From positions 1 through 20,363 of IMG/VR virus record IMGVR_UViG_3300044958_000059: a stretch of 20,363 nucleotides of DNA; one strand, written 5' to 3'. The notes beneath the pieces are model-generated. The model ran no database searches and was not told the origin of the DNA. It worked only from the letters and a program-made list of their open reading frames with translations. Made by a program: the position numbers and the translations under genes. Below, in pieces: positions 1 to 7,132 of the stretch. Each line of letters begins with the position of its first letter. The stretch's first letter is position 1. The stretch comes from a virus.

Positions 1-599
1 GCTTTAATGGCACATTCCGTTATATTCCAACCAACGCTGACGTTGCTGGTCTGATGACTCGCACTGCAGTTGTTGCGTATCCTTGGTTCTCACCTGCTGG
101 TCAGCAGAGAGGAATCATCAATAACGCTGTTAAACTTGTTTATAACCCAAACAAAGCACAAAGAGATCGTCTCTATCAGGCAAGAATCAATCCTGTTGTT
201 TCCAAACCTGGTATCGGAACTCTCCTCTTTGGAGACAAGACTGCTCTTGGATATGCATCCGCATTCGATAGAATTAATGTTCGCCGCTTATTCCTGACAG
301 TCGAGCAAGCACTTGAAAGAGCAGCAGAAGCACAACTCTTTGAACTCAATGATGAGTTGACAAGAGCAAACTTCAAGAACATTGTTGAACCTTATCTCCG
401 TGATGTTCAGGCAAAGAGAGGACTCTACGGATTCCTGGTTGTTTGTGATTCTTCAAACAATACTCCTGATATTATTGACAACAATGAATTTAGAGCAGAC
501 ATCTTCCTGAAGCCAACTAAGTCTATTAACTACGTCACTCTGACGTTTGTTGCAACCAGAACTGGCATCAGTTTTGAAGAAGTTGCTGGTACAGTTTGA
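1..599 (+). CDS. gp18: Contractile tail sheath protein gp18, C-terminal part (5' end outside window)
   Basis: The reading frame is open from base 3 (first codon partial) to TGA at 597-599, giving about 198 C-terminal residues of a protein that is about 660 residues in T4. The visible part has the features of the conserved sheath C-terminal domain: the segment around YNPNKAQRDRLYQARINPVV, then KPGIGTLLFGDKTAL, a NVRRLF motif followed by a helix, and the closing beta strands around FLKPTKSINYVTLTFVATRT. In T4 this domain packs around the gp19 tube and carries the inter-subunit contacts that drive contraction. The immediate downstream gene is the tail tube, the normal T4 order. An ATG at 54 is internal and is not the start. 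Family assignment is confident; the N-terminal domains cannot be judged. Confidence 0.93.
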   Translation, partial: FNGTFRYIPTNADVAGLMTRTAVVAYPWFSPAGQQRGIINNAVKLVYNPNKAQRDRLYQARINPVVSKPGIGTLLFGDKTALGYASAFDRINVRRLFLTVEQALERAAEAQLFELNDELTRANFKNIVEPYLRDVQAKRGLYGFLVVCDSSNNTPDIIDNNEFRADIFLKPTKSINYVTLTFVATRTGISFEEVAGTV

Positions 600-608
600 T
601 ACATTGGC

Positions 609-616
609 AATAAATA
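609..616 (+). promoter_or_regulatory. Late promoter octamer upstream of gp19
   Basis: AATAAATA differs from the T4 late consensus TATAAATA at one base. It lies 20 bases before the gp19 start. By T4 spacing, transcription would start near 622, just before the GGAG ribosome-binding site at 624-627. Inferred from motif and position only. Confidence 0.55.
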
Positions 617-636
617 ACTAAACGGAGAATTAAAAA

Positions 637-1203
637 ATGCCACACTCTATTCAGGATTTCAAATCAACCCTAATTGGGGGCGGCGCACGCCCCAATCTAT
701 TTGAGGTTGTTCTTACTAGTGAGTTCCCAGGTTCGGGAGATTACGATGCAGAGGATTTCTCAATTCTCTGCAAGGCAGCTCAGTTGCCTGCATCTAACAT
801 CGCTTCAATTGATGTTCCCTTCAGAGGTAGAACATTCAAGGTTGCTGGAGACCGCACATTTGATACCTGGACCGTCACGGTCATTAATGACATTAACTTC
901 AGAATTCGTACCTCCATGGAAGCATGGATGCAGTCTATTGGTCAGTATAGCGATGGATCTGGTGCTACCGATCCTGCCGACTACCAAATCGATGCAGTTG
1001 TTAAGCAATTCAGCAGAGCATCTTCAAATCTTTCTGGAGTTGAAGGTAATGGTATGGATGTTATTAAACAGTATAAGTTTTATAGCATCTTCCCAACCAA
1101 CATCTCTGCTATTGATTTGTCTTATGATTCTGCAGACACTATTGAAGAATTCACTATTGAATTCCAAGTTCAATACTGGTCTCCAATGACGGGTGAAAAC
1201 TGA
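637..1203 (+). CDS. gp19: Tail tube protein gp19
   Basis: This 188-residue protein is the subunit of the inner tail tube, which stacks as hexameric rings inside the sheath and conducts DNA. T4 gp19 is 163 residues, so this is slightly longer, as is usual in cyanophages. Visible family features are an N-terminal segment around GGARPNLFEVVL, a central DVPFRGRTFKVAGDRTFDTW block, the NDINFRIRTSMEAWM helix, and the C-terminal strands ending in EFQVQYWS. The ATG at 637 is preceded by GGAG at 624-627 with 9 bases between. Tail tube and gp3 (7133-7702) share this fold: both have a DVPF/DLPG-like strand, a 'D' + aromatic + 'R' strand, and an 'M-WM' helix. It follows gp18 by 37 bases and has its own late octamer. 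Confidence 0.93.
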   Translation: MPHSIQDFKSTLIGGGARPNLFEVVLTSEFPGSGDYDAEDFSILCKAAQLPASNIASIDVPFRGRTFKVAGDRTFDTWTVTVINDINFRIRTSMEAWMQSIGQYSDGSGATDPADYQIDAVVKQFSRASSNLSGVEGNGMDVIKQYKFYSIFPTNISAIDLSYDSADTIEEFTIEFQVQYWSPMTGEN

Positions 1204-1206
1204 TCA

Positions 1207-1214
1207 ACTAAATA
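1207..1214 (+). promoter_or_regulatory. Late promoter octamer upstream of gp20
   Basis: ACTAAATA lies 25 bases upstream of the gp20 start, in the 36-base gap after gp19. The CTAAATA core is repeated in the same position before gp3 (7116-7122), so it looks like a real local variant of the T4 late TATAAATA element. The predicted start is near 1220, leaving a leader of about 20 bases. Confidence 0.5.
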
Positions 1215-1239
1215 ATAGAGATTAGTTCAACTAGTAATA

Positions 1240-2907
1240 ATGTCGTCCAAATTATTTGGGTTCTCAATTGAGGACAACGAACCACAAAGTAAAGGAGTAG
1301 TCTCCCCCGTTCCTCAGAATAACGAGGACGGGGTTGACCACTATCTTACTAGTGGTTTTTTTGGTTCATATGTTGATATTGAAGGTGTATTTAGAACAGA
1401 GTTTGATTTAATCAAACGATATCGTGAGATGTCTTTGCATCCTGAAGCAGATAGTGCCATCGAAGACATTGTAAATGAAGCAGTTGTTTCGGATACTAAC
1501 GATACGCCTGTTGAAATTGAATTGTCAAACCTCAATGCCAGTGACGGTATTAAAGGAAAAATTCGTGAAGAGTTTAAATATATCCTTAGTTTATTGGACT
1601 TTGATAAAAAAGCACACGAAATCTACAGAAATTGGTACATTGACGGAAGACTTTACTATCATAAAGTCATTGATATGAAGAATCCCCAAGAGGGAATTCA
1701 AGAATTACGTTATATTGACGCAATGAAGATGCGTTATGTAAGACAGCAAAAGCAAAAAGCAGAGGATAAACTCCGCCTTGCTAATATTAATACCGATAAT
1801 CCGATGGAATATGAGTTCCCTCAGATTGAAGAGTATTTTGTATATCAACCAAAGGCATCATACCCAACTGGAAGCCCCAGCGCAATGACTGGTGGTAATA
1901 AGGGAATTAAAATGTCAAAAGATTCCATCACCTATTGTACATCCGGTCTTGTAGATAGAAACAAAGGAACGGTTCTTTCATACCTTCACAAAGCAATTAA
2001 ATCACTCAATCAACTCCGTATGATTGAGGATTCACTGGTTATCTATCGTTTAAGTAGGGCACCAGAACGTAGAATTTTCTATATTGACGTTGGCAATCTT
2101 CCAAAAGTCAAGGCAGAGCAATATTTGCGTGACGTTATGACGAGATATCGTAACAAACTTGTATACGATGCATCTACAGGAGAAATTCGTGATGACAAGA
2201 AATACATGTCAATGCTTGAGGATTTTTGGTTACCTAGAAGAGAGGGAGGACGTGGTACTGAAATTACTACTCTTCCAGGAGGACAAAACCTTGGAGAAAT
2301 CACAGACATTGAGTATTTTAAGAAAAAACTTTACAGATCCCTTAACGTGCCACCATCTCGCATGGATGGCGAAGGTGGATTTAATCTCGGTAGGTCCTCA
2401 GAAATCCTCAGAGACGAACTGAAGTTTACTAAGTTTGTTGGACGTTTGAGAAAGAGATTCTCTGGTATGTTTAATGACATGCTAAAGACCCAATTACTTC
2501 TGAAGAACATAATTACTCCAGAAGATTGGGAGATGATGTCGGGGCATATTCAGTATGACTTCTTGTATGACAACCATTTCTCCGAACTTAAGGATTCAGA
2601 ACTTCTCAATGAGAGACTGAATAGTTTGCAGGCTGCTGAACCTTATATTGGTAAGTACTATTCTCAAGATTATGTTCGTCGTCAGATTTTGCGTCAGACT
2701 GATGAAGAAATTATTGAGCAGGATGCACTGATTAAGAAAGAAATTTCAACAGGTGTAATTCCTGACCCCAATGCACCAATCGATCCCGAAACTGGTGTTC
2801 CATTAGATACTGGCGCAAGCACTGATCTTGGCAAACCTCAAGTAGAACCAGATATTGATGGTTCTCCAGCAGAGGCCCCAGAAATTCCTAATGGTGGAGA
2901 AATATAA
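1240..2907 (+). CDS. gp20: Portal vertex protein gp20
   Basis: This 555-residue protein forms the dodecameric portal through which the terminase packages DNA and on which the prohead is initiated (T4 gp20 is 524 residues). The sequence reads as a T4-type portal throughout: an N-terminal YREMSLHPEADSAIEDIVNEA block, the RNWYIDGRLYYHK segment, RAPERRIFYIDVGNLPKVKAEQYL before the crown/wing helices, the stem-tunnel region with LPGGQNLGEITDIEYFKKKLY, and NVPPSRM. The C-terminal approximately 60 residues are rich in Pro, Asp and Glu and are probably flexible. This gene is widely used as a cyanophage diversity marker. No strong ribosome-binding site precedes the ATG at 1240; the start was chosen because the next in-frame Met would cut conserved sequence. 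Confidence 0.95.
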   Translation: MSSKLFGFSIEDNEPQSKGVVSPVPQNNEDGVDHYLTSGFFGSYVDIEGVFRTEFDLIKRYREMSLHPEADSAIEDIVNEAVVSDTNDTPVEIELSNLNASDGIKGKIREEFKYILSLLDFDKKAHEIYRNWYIDGRLYYHKVIDMKNPQEGIQELRYIDAMKMRYVRQQKQKAEDKLRLANINTDNPMEYEFPQIEEYFVYQPKASYPTGSPSAMTGGNKGIKMSKDSITYCTSGLVDRNKGTVLSYLHKAIKSLNQLRMIEDSLVIYRLSRAPERRIFYIDVGNLPKVKAEQYLRDVMTRYRNKLVYDASTGEIRDDKKYMSMLEDFWLPRREGGRGTEITTLPGGQNLGEITDIEYFKKKLYRSLNVPPSRMDGEGGFNLGRSSEILRDELKFTKFVGRLRKRFSGMFNDMLKTQLLLKNIITPEDWEMMSGHIQYDFLYDNHFSELKDSELLNERLNSLQAAEPYIGKYYSQDYVRRQILRQTDEEIIEQDALIKKEISTGVIPDPNAPIDPETGVPLDTGASTDLGKPQVEPDIDGSPAEAPEIPNGGEI

Positions 2908-2910
2908 ATA
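2903..2910 (+). promoter_or_regulatory. Late promoter, exact TATAAATA, upstream of gp67-like gene
   Basis: The octamer is a perfect match to the T4 late promoter and overlaps the gp20 stop codon (TAA 2905-2907). The predicted start is near 2916, giving a leader of about 22 bases before the ATG at 2938. Confidence 0.65.
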
Positions 2911-2937
2911 CCCATAGTTCTATATTAATATAACTAA

Positions 2938-3138
2938 ATGGATGAATTAATTGATGCGATTTCATCGGATGAGTCTCCAGCAGATATTAGCGATAAGATT
3001 AAAGATATCTTATTTGGTAAGTCTGCAGAAAGAATTGATGCTTTTCGTCCCGTAGCATCACAATCTATGTTCGGTGATGAAACTGAACTAGAAGATGAAC
3101 CAGATGAAGAAGAAATTTCTTCAGAAGACGAAGAATAA
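2938..3138 (+). CDS. gp67: Prohead core protein, gp67-like
   Basis: This 66-residue, very acidic protein ends in a run dominated by Glu and Asp (about residues 48-66). T4 gp67 is an 80-residue prohead core protein with the same layout: a short helical N-terminus with an M-(E/D)-x-LI-(E/D)-AI opening, an (A/S)-x-R-ID segment in the middle, and an acidic tail. Here the opening is MDELIDAI and the middle is SAERIDAF. In T4, gp67 is needed for correct core assembly and is cut by gp21 to an internal peptide. The position directly between portal gp20 and the gp21 protease is the T4 position. The name rests on this pattern and synteny rather than strong similarity. Confidence 0.72.
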   Translation: MDELIDAISSDESPADISDKIKDILFGKSAERIDAFRPVASQSMFGDETELEDEPDEEEISSEDEE

Positions 3139-3148
3139 ATAATAAATA
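3134..3148 (+). promoter_or_regulatory. Tandem late promoter octamers upstream of the beta-rich gene
   Basis: Two copies of AATAAATA, at 3134-3141 and 3141-3148, share one base and are offset by 7 bases. The first overlaps the preceding stop codon. The second would start transcription near 3154, with AAGGA at 3166-3170 in the short leader before the ATG at 3173. Confidence 0.5.
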
Positions 3149-3172
3149 ATTACTAAAATGACCTAAAGGATA

Positions 3173-3736
3173 ATGGCTTTTAAACCGGTTGGCATTTGTA
3201 CTGCCATAACAATTAGCACTACTACGGCAACTTCTTCAACATTCACTCAGCAGAGTGCTTATATTAGAGTTGTTGCTTTAACTAAGAGTGCTCACGTTAC
3301 GATTGGTGGTACAAATCCAATCGCGACTCCAGCAAATTTCTTTGTTCATGAAGGTGAACCAGAGACTCTCTCTGTTGGCCGCGTCGATGCCCAACAGGTT
3401 GTTGGTATTGAAACTGGATCAACTACAACTGTCTCGTTCCCAGAGGGGATTATTGGGTCACCTTTTGTTGCAGGTGATTCCATTTCGCTGACTGTAACTG
3501 GTCAGTCCGACTACGACATTTCAAATGCTCTGGTTAAGGGAATCACTCAAACGGTTGTAGAACCATATCAAACTAAAGTTGAATTATTTCATGACTCTTC
3601 TTCAGGCGCTCCAGACCAAACAAGAGATGGTCTTGGAAGTTTTGCAGAACTGAGAAGAACGTTCAGAGTTGCGGCTCTTGGACTTGGTAGCGGAACTCTT
3701 TATGTCCAGCAAGTTCAACAAACAGGAGGAGTATGA
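3173..3736 (+). CDS. Unrecognised beta-rich protein in the head-assembly cluster
   Basis: This is a 187-residue protein that I cannot assign to a T4 gene. It occupies the place of T4 gene 68 (141 residues, core protein) but does not resemble it: it has few charged residues, is rich in Thr, Ser, Val and Gly, and reads as alternating beta strands. The first half has the pattern YIRVVALTKSAHVTIGG, an ATPANFFVHEGEPETLSVG loop, then a VVGIETGSTT turn. This pattern recurs in small virion-associated proteins of marine phages, so a beta-sandwich decoration or spike-like role is an inference. The C-terminal third (FRVAALGLGSGTLYVQQVQQ) is also strand-like. The start has a clear AAGGA 2 bases upstream, and the gene ends overlapping gp21. 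It is surely expressed late with its neighbours. Confidence 0.85.
   Translation: MAFKPVGICTAITISTTTATSSTFTQQSAYIRVVALTKSAHVTIGGTNPIATPANFFVHEGEPETLSVGRVDAQQVVGIETGSTTTVSFPEGIIGSPFVAGDSISLTVTGQSDYDISNALVKGITQTVVEPYQTKVELFHDSSSGAPDQTRDGLGSFAELRRTFRVAALGLGSGTLYVQQVQQTGGV
3724..3729 (+). promoter_or_regulatory. Ribosome-binding site AGGAGG deciding the gp21 start
   Basis: AGGAGG lies inside the end of the preceding gene. It is 3 bases from an ATG at 3733 and 6 bases from an ATG at 3736. The second spacing is normal, so 3736 is preferred as the gp21 start. It is one of the few strong Shine-Dalgarno sequences in the window. Confidence 0.6.
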
Positions 3737-4389
3737 TGAAACTCATTAGAGAAGAAATCGAATCAGTAAAATTCTTGGTTGAAACAACCAAGAGCGGTAA
3801 GAAGTCGTTATATATTGAAGGAGTTTTCCTTCAGGGTAACATCAAAAACCGCAATGGTCGTATGTATCCTATGGAGACTCTCCGCAAGGAAGTTGCTCGG
3901 TATAATGAATCGAATGTTCGATCAGGTAGAGCACTTGGAGAACTTGGACACCCAGATGGTCCTACTGTAAACCTCGACAGAGTTTCTCATAAAATTGTAT
4001 CACTTAGAGAAAGTGGTTCAAACTTCATTGGTAAAGCAAAGATTTTGAATACCCCAATGGGTAAGATTGCTTCTGCTTTAGTAGAAGATGGAGTTAAACT
4101 TGGCGTATCTTCTCGCGGTATTGGTTCATTAAAGCAGACCCGTGAGGGTGTTAATATTGTCGGTGACGACTTCATGTTAGCAACTGCTGCTGATATCGTT
4201 GCTGATCCTTCTGCTCCCGATGCATTTGTTGAGGGAATTATGGAAGGTAAAGAATGGGTATGGGAAGGTGGACTTCTACGTGAAAGGTATGCAGAAGAAA
4301 CTAAAAAAAGAATTAACGCATTAGCAGACCAAAGAGTACTTGAAGAGCATAAATTAGGTCTCTTCAATGACTTCCTCAATAATCTTTGA
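3736..4389 (+). CDS. gp21: Prohead core protease gp21
   Basis: This 217-residue serine protease (T4 gp21, 212 residues) sits in the prohead core and cuts gp22, gp67, gp23 and other proteins after a (L/I)-x-E motif during head maturation. The herpesvirus-assemblin-like catalytic signature is visible: His72 in GELGHPDGP and a Ser at 125/126 in LGVSSRG, followed by a D-x-x-AD-PSAPDA segment at about 153-162. The N-terminal GVFLQGNIKNRNGRMYP block is also typical. The start overlaps the previous stop codon (TGATG), so translation is probably coupled. I preferred ATG 3736 over ATG 3733 because of the ribosome-binding-site spacing. Potential LxE sites are present in gp23 and gp22 downstream. Confidence 0.93.
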   Translation: MKLIREEIESVKFLVETTKSGKKSLYIEGVFLQGNIKNRNGRMYPMETLRKEVARYNESNVRSGRALGELGHPDGPTVNLDRVSHKIVSLRESGSNFIGKAKILNTPMGKIASALVEDGVKLGVSSRGIGSLKQTREGVNIVGDDFMLATAADIVADPSAPDAFVEGIMEGKEWVWEGGLLRERYAEETKKRINALADQRVLEEHKLGLFNDFLNNL

Positions 4390-4416
4390 TATTGAGTATC
4401 ATAAAAATTATTAATT

Positions 4417-4424
4417 TATAAATA
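4417..4424 (+). promoter_or_regulatory. Late promoter, exact TATAAATA, upstream of gp22
   Basis: This is a perfect T4 late octamer in the 74-base gap after gp21, with an overlapping AATAAATA at 4421-4428. The predicted start is near 4430, with a leader of about 34 bases carrying GGAGA at 4453-4457 before the ATG at 4464. Confidence 0.68.
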
Positions 4425-4463
4425 AATATAGATTTAACCAAGGAAAAATCCCGGAGAGTTCAA

Positions 4464-5597
4464 ATGTCTAGTGGCAACAACTTACAAGAAATGGAAGTAG
4501 GCACGAAGCAATCCAAGACCGCTGTTAATGCTGGCGCAAAAGCAGCGGATCCCATGCCAACGCTTCAAGGAGACGGATCTCAACTGGCTGCAGTTGAAGA
4601 TCTCGGCGGTCCTACACCCGAAAACTACAAAGCTGATGATGATTCTGCAAAGTTGAAAACACCTGGCGGCAGCCTTAAGCAAGTTAAGGATGTTGTCAAT
4701 AAGGGCGCTAAGCCTGCAGATGCAATGAAAGGAGTCAAGGAAGAAGAAGATCTTTCTGATGAAGAAGTAGTTGCAGAATCAGAAGAGACAACCGATCAAG
4801 TTGTTTCCGAACAGGAAGTAACTGAAGAAGAAGTCGCTGAAGTTGTTGAGTACAACATGGAAGAGGACGTAAATGCACTCCTCCAAGGCGAAGAACTTTC
4901 CGAAGAATTCCAAGAAAAAGCGCGTACCATCTTTGAAACCGCGATCAATGCTAAAGTTGCATCGATCCAAGTTGAGATGGAAGAGCAACTCAACGCTCAG
5001 ATTGCTGAAGAGCAAGAAAAGATTGCTGAGGAGTTCGCCGCAGTTAAAGAGGCACTCGCTGAGCGTGTTGACTCTTATCTTGAGTATGTTGCTGACGAGT
5101 GGTTTGAAGAAAATGCACTCGCAGTTGAATCCGGTCTGAAGACTGAAATGACCGAATCATTCCTTGGTGGAATGAAGTCACTCTTTGAAGAACATTATGT
5201 ATCAATCCCTGAAGACAAATATGATGTGCTAGAGAGCATGGTAGAAAAACTTGATGAAATGGAGACAAAACTCAACGAGCAAATTGAGAAGAATATTGGA
5301 TTAAACTCCCGTCTCGCAGAGTCGGTTGCCGATGGTATCCTCGATAACGTTTCTGAAGGCCTTGCGGCTACTCAGAAAGAGAAACTCGCTTCACTCGCAG
5401 AGGGTGTTGAGTTTGAAAGTGAAGCAACGTATCGTGAAAAGTTGAAGACTTTGAAGGAGTCATATTTCTCCTCAACTAAAACATCTTCAACTGCTAACAA
5501 GACTGAGACTCTCTCAGAAGGTGTAGAGTCTGGACATGAGTCCTACTCAGGTTCAATGGCTGCATACATGAAGACTCTTGGGTCTTTTAGCAAATAA
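4464..5597 (+). CDS. gp22: Prohead scaffold (core) protein gp22
   Basis: This is a 377-residue scaffold protein that forms the prohead core and is degraded by gp21 before DNA packaging. T4 gp22 is 269 residues. The central part (about residues 95-310) is strongly acidic and helical with heptad-like Glu, Leu and Ala spacing, as expected for a scaffold. The first approximately 95 residues are an extension absent from T4: Gly, Ala and Lys rich, with an imperfect internal duplication (residues 15-34 and 72-91, both with K-Q-x-K then VN-x-GAK-x-AD-x-M). The C-terminal LSEGVESGHESYSGSMAAYM region resembles the conserved gp22 tail thought to bind the capsid. It lies between protease gp21 and capsid gp23, with a late promoter and GGAGA upstream of the ATG. 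Confidence 0.88.
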   Translation: MSSGNNLQEMEVGTKQSKTAVNAGAKAADPMPTLQGDGSQLAAVEDLGGPTPENYKADDDSAKLKTPGGSLKQVKDVVNKGAKPADAMKGVKEEEDLSDEEVVAESEETTDQVVSEQEVTEEEVAEVVEYNMEEDVNALLQGEELSEEFQEKARTIFETAINAKVASIQVEMEEQLNAQIAEEQEKIAEEFAAVKEALAERVDSYLEYVADEWFEENALAVESGLKTEMTESFLGGMKSLFEEHYVSIPEDKYDVLESMVEKLDEMETKLNEQIEKNIGLNSRLAESVADGILDNVSEGLAATQKEKLASLAEGVEFESEATYREKLKTLKESYFSSTKTSSTANKTETLSEGVESGHESYSGSMAAYMKTLGSFSK

Positions 5598-5618
5598 TTG
5601 AATTTATTATTAATTCAA
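5598..5618 (+). repeat. Perfect 7-bp inverted repeat between gp22 and gp23
   Basis: TTGAATT (5598-5604) and AATTCAA (5612-5618) pair perfectly around a 7-base AT loop, starting one base after the gp22 stop codon. No T-tract follows, so it is not a classical terminator. It could be an RNA-processing or mRNA-stabilising hairpin upstream of the capsid gene. Confidence 0.5.
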
Positions 5619-5654
5619 ACTGTAAACAACAACACTTAAAAAGGTAAAAAGCAA

Positions 5655-7064
5655 ATGTTCCATTCCGAGCATCTGCAGGAAAAGTGGGCACCTCTCCTCG
5701 ATCATGAGGACGGAATCAAAGATTCCCATCGTAGAGCTGTCACCGCTGTCCTGCTTGAGAACCAAGAAAAATTCCTCCATGAGCAAAATGCTTTTGGAAA
5801 CTCAGGTCTCCTGAACGAAGCCCCAACCAACGCCGCAGGCGCTGACGGTTTCCAAGGTGGATCCGCCGCTGGTGGTCCTACCGCAGGTTTCGACCCCGTT
5901 CTGATCTCTCTGATCAGACGCTCCATGCCCAACCTGATCGCTTATGATCTGGCTGGCGTTCAACCAATGTCTGGTCCTACTGGTCTGATCTTCGCGATGC
6001 GCTCACAGCGCATTAAGGAAGGCAGCAGAAGCGAGACCTTCTTCGACGAAGTTGATTCGGCATTCTCCGGACAAGATGCAGGATTCGACCTGACCAACGG
6101 CATGTCTAACAGACTTGCTGGTATGGGTAGTACTTCCCAGGCAGGCACCAATCCTTCCGTCCTGAACCCAGTTGGTTCCGCATCCTCCGCAGGTTATACT
6201 GTTGGACAGGGTATGCGTACCGACGATGCTGAGAACCTTGATGGTACGGGTGCTAACGCATTCAACCAGATGGCATTCTCCATCGAGAAGGTCACCGTTA
6301 CTGCTAAGTCACGCGCCCTGAAGGCTGAGTACAGTCTGGAACTGGCACAGGACCTTAAGGCAATCCACGGTCTGAATGCTGAAGCGGAACTCGCAAACAT
6401 TCTCTCCACAGAGATTCTTGCTGAGATCAACCGCGAAGTCATTCGTACCATCTACAAGACTGCTGAGCAAGGTGCTGTCCAGAACGTCGCTACCGCTGGT
6501 GAGTTCGACCTCGATATCGACTCCAACGGTCGTTGGTCTGTTGAGAAGTTCAAAGGACTTCTGTTCCAGATTGAAAGAGACGCTAACGCGATTGCACAAA
6601 GAACTCGTAGAGGGAAGGGCAACATCATTCTGTGTTCCGCAGACGTTGCTTCCGCTCTGACCATGGCCGGTGTACTTGACTACACCCCAGCACTCAACGC
6701 TAACCTTAACGTTGACGACACTGGTAACACCTTCGCTGGTGTTCTGCAAGGCAAGTATCGTGTATACATCGATCCTTATGCTGCAAACCTGACTTCCGCT
6801 AACGGAACTCCTGGTAACCAGTATTATGTTGTTGGTTATAAGGGTTCTTCACCTTATGATGCAGGTCTATTCTACTGCCCATACGTTCCTCTTCAGATGG
6901 TTCGTGCAGTTGGAGAGAACTCCTTCCAGCCCAAGATTGGCTTTAAGACCCGCTACGGCATGGTCGCTAACCCATTCGCAGCAGGAACCACCCAGGGTCT
7001 GGGTAACCTGGTTGTTAACGCTAACCGCTACTATCGTCGCGTTGCTGTTAAGAACCTTATGTGA
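5655..7064 (+). CDS. gp23: Major capsid protein gp23
   Basis: This 469-residue HK97-fold capsid protein forms the hexamers of the head (T4 gp23 is 521 residues). Recognisable segments are the N-terminal LQEKWAPLLDHE, RRAVTAVLLENQEKFL, the SLIRRSMPNLIAYDLAGVQPM block, PTGLIFAMRS, the KSRALKAEYSLELAQDLKAIHGLNAEAEL spine helix and the C-terminal FQPKIGFKTRYGM segment, all conserved in T4-like capsids. The sequence LLNE-APTN at residues 52-59 fits the gp21 (L/I)-x-E rule and gives a probable maturation cut after Glu55 (T4 cuts after Glu65). The gene is visibly richer in C-ending codons (CTG, ACC, AAC, GGC) than its AT-rich neighbours, in keeping with very high expression. There is no clear late octamer directly upstream, but a hairpin at 5598-5618 and a terminator after the gene frame it as a separate transcript end. 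Confidence 0.97.
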   Translation: MFHSEHLQEKWAPLLDHEDGIKDSHRRAVTAVLLENQEKFLHEQNAFGNSGLLNEAPTNAAGADGFQGGSAAGGPTAGFDPVLISLIRRSMPNLIAYDLAGVQPMSGPTGLIFAMRSQRIKEGSRSETFFDEVDSAFSGQDAGFDLTNGMSNRLAGMGSTSQAGTNPSVLNPVGSASSAGYTVGQGMRTDDAENLDGTGANAFNQMAFSIEKVTVTAKSRALKAEYSLELAQDLKAIHGLNAEAELANILSTEILAEINREVIRTIYKTAEQGAVQNVATAGEFDLDIDSNGRWSVEKFKGLLFQIERDANAIAQRTRRGKGNIILCSADVASALTMAGVLDYTPALNANLNVDDTGNTFAGVLQGKYRVYIDPYAANLTSANGTPGNQYYVVGYKGSSPYDAGLFYCPYVPLQMVRAVGENSFQPKIGFKTRYGMVANPFAAGTTQGLGNLVVNANRYYRRVAVKNLM

Positions 7065-7086
7065 GCCCTGGTTCACAAGATTATAC

Positions 7087-7113
7087 AAGACTCCCTTCGG
7101 GGGGTCTTTTTTT
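7087..7113 (+). terminator. Intrinsic terminator after gp23
   Basis: An 8-bp GC-rich stem (AGACTCCC at 7088-7095 with GGGGGTCT at 7100-7107, one T-G wobble) closes an exceptionally stable C-TTCG-G tetraloop. The stem runs straight into a T-tract (7107-7113). It lies 23 bases after the gp23 stop codon and is the clearest terminator in the window. Confidence 0.92.
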
Positions 7114-7114
7114 A

Positions 7115-7122
7115 TCTAAATA
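7115..7122 (+). promoter_or_regulatory. Late promoter octamer upstream of gp3
   Basis: TCTAAATA begins two bases after the terminator T-tract and ends 10 bases before the gp3 ATG. By T4 spacing, transcription would start near 7128, so the gp3 leader would be only about 5 bases. It shares the CTAAATA core with the gp20 promoter. Confidence 0.5.
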
Positions 7123-7132
7123 CTTAAAAAAA

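Noticed and set aside
4387-4401. 5-bp stem TGATA-TTGAG-TATCA at the end of gp21
   Set aside because: It is a short, AT-rich stem with no T-tract, and not distinguishable from chance in this composition.
6309-6749. A 146-codon - strand ORF opposite gp23
   Set aside because: It is a mirror of strongly biased capsid codons with no start signal or recognisable protein.
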